Shown one piece after another: positions 5,857 through 6,641 of a DNA stretch of 6,641 bases. Each line of letters opens with the position of its first letter. The stretch's first letter is position 1. The notes beneath the pieces are model-generated. The model was given only the letters and a program-made list of their open reading frames with translations. It did no database searches and was not told where the DNA came from. This DNA is from Actinomycetota bacterium (lineage in GTDB: Bacteria; Actinomycetota; Humimicrobiia; Humimicrobiales; Humimicrobiaceae), in assembly GCA_016783985.1 (NCBI GenBank), contig JADHVM010000055.1:1-6641 (forward strand), in the 5' to 3' direction. The position numbers were made by a program, and so were the translations under genes.

Positions 5857-6641
5857 ATGAGTAATATAGCAATTGTAACTGACAGCACATGTGATTTAAC
5901 AAAAGATTTAGTTCAGAAACACAATATAACCGTTGTGCCACTCACAGTATTATTTGGTGAGAAGCAGTTTTTGGATGATGGGGTAAGTATAACCATAAAA
6001 GAATTTTATGAAAAAATAAAAACATTTCCCACCCTTCCAACCACAACACAGCCGTCGCCTGGAGATTTTATTAAGGTATACAAGGAACTGCTTGAAAGTA
6101 ATGACAGTATTATTTCTATTCATATTTCAAAAAAAATGTCTGGTACGATAGCCTCTGCTGAAATGGCAAAAAAGGAATTTAAAGATTCTGATATTGAAAT
6201 AATTGATTCAGAAGTAGTTCACATGCCACTTGGTTTTATAGCATTAGAAGCTGCCATAATGGCTAATGAGGGTAAATCCAAGAAAGAAATACTGGAAAAA
6301 GTAAATGATTTACGGACAAAACTTAAAATACTTTTTGTCCCGAGTACACTGGAGTATTTAAAAAAAGGCGGCAGGATAGGAAGATCAAAAGCTCTTCTCG
6401 CTTCTCTTTTAGAAATAAAACCAATACTCACTTTAAAATTTGGTGAAGTATCTCCTTTTAAAAACACAAGAAGATGGAATCAGGCAAAAAATGATTTGAT
6501 TAATTCCATAGAAAGTATGAGTGAAAATCCCGAAAATATAGTTATATCAGTTAGTGATTCTGCTGCAAAAGAAGAGGGAGATGAAATGGCAGAAAGGATT
6601 AAGGAAAAATATAATCCTAAAAAAATTTACAGAACAGATAT
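5857..6641 (+). CDS. degV: DegV family (FakB-like) fatty-acid-binding protein, 3' end outside the window
   Basis: The frame is open from ATG 5857 to the right edge (261 codons); the family is usually about 280-290 residues, so only a short C-terminal piece is missing. AAAGGAGG (5845-5852) precedes the ATG by 4 bases. Family signatures are IAIVTDSTCDL (4-14), the TTTQPSPGDF segment (62-71), ISKKMSGTIASA (90-101), and LEYLKKGGRIG (165-175) followed by LLEIKPIL. DegV proteins bind one long-chain fatty acid. In Gram-positive bacteria, FakB members present it to the kinase FakA to make acyl-phosphate for phospholipid synthesis. No FakA-like gene is in the window. It is divergent from the lipoprotein gene, 285 bases apart. 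The family is certain; whether it is a true FakB is inferred. Confidence 0.95.
   Translation, partial: MSNIAIVTDSTCDLTKDLVQKHNITVVPLTVLFGEKQFLDDGVSITIKEFYEKIKTFPTLPTTTQPSPGDFIKVYKELLESNDSIISIHISKKMSGTIASAEMAKKEFKDSDIEIIDSEVVHMPLGFIALEAAIMANEGKSKKEILEKVNDLRTKLKILFVPSTLEYLKKGGRIGRSKALLASLLEIKPILTLKFGEVSPFKNTRRWNQAKNDLINSIESMSENPENIVISVSDSAAKEEGDEMAERIKEKYNPKKIYRTD

Noticed and set aside
6219..6467. 82-codon minus-strand frame inside degV
   Set aside because: It is antisense to the DegV signature LEYLKKGGRIG region, with no ribosome-binding site or domain.

Overview
The window is AT-rich (roughly 30% G+C by eye) and uses codons such as ATA, AGA, AAA and TTA freely. An AmaP/Asp23-type membrane protein, a DegV (FakB-like) fatty-acid-binding protein and a soluble diacylglycerol-kinase-type lipid kinase all point to a low-GC Bacillota (Firmicutes), probably an anaerobic clostridial or Halanaerobiales-like lineage. 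That placement is an inference from gene families, not a search result.

Left part (1-2570, all on the minus strand). A tRNA-Gly with anticodon CCC is followed downstream by a likely two-gene unit: a 50-residue protein of unknown function (2136-2288), then a divergent UvrD/PcrA-type superfamily 1 helicase (2122 to beyond base 1). Each block has its own sigma-A-like promoter candidate with a 17-bp spacer. The helicase start has no Shine-Dalgarno sequence and lies 13 bases after the small gene's stop, so translation is probably coupled.

Middle (2658-4399). An AmaP-family protein (minus; real start at 3296, not the longer open frame up to 3425) is transcribed divergently from a DgkB/YegS/BmrU-family lipid kinase (plus, 3521-4399). 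The lipid kinase has no ribosome-binding site. A perfect TATAAT ends 7 bases before its ATG, so its mRNA may be leaderless.

Right part (4396-6641). A lipoprotein of the branched-chain amino acid substrate-binding family (minus, 4396-5571) meets the lipid kinase tail to tail. Their stop codons share one TTAA, so there is no room for a terminator between them. No transporter permease or ATPase lies beside it in the window. It is divergent from a DegV-family gene (plus, 5857 to beyond the right edge), which has a strong Shine-Dalgarno sequence.

The genes do not form one obvious pathway. DegV/FakB proteins and DgkB kinases both feed phosphatidic acid metabolism and AmaP is a membrane stress protein, so a loose membrane-lipid theme is possible for the middle and right parts. 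The least conventional piece is the small protein plus divergent helicase. I do not recognise it as a described system, and the sequence alone does not show that it is one.
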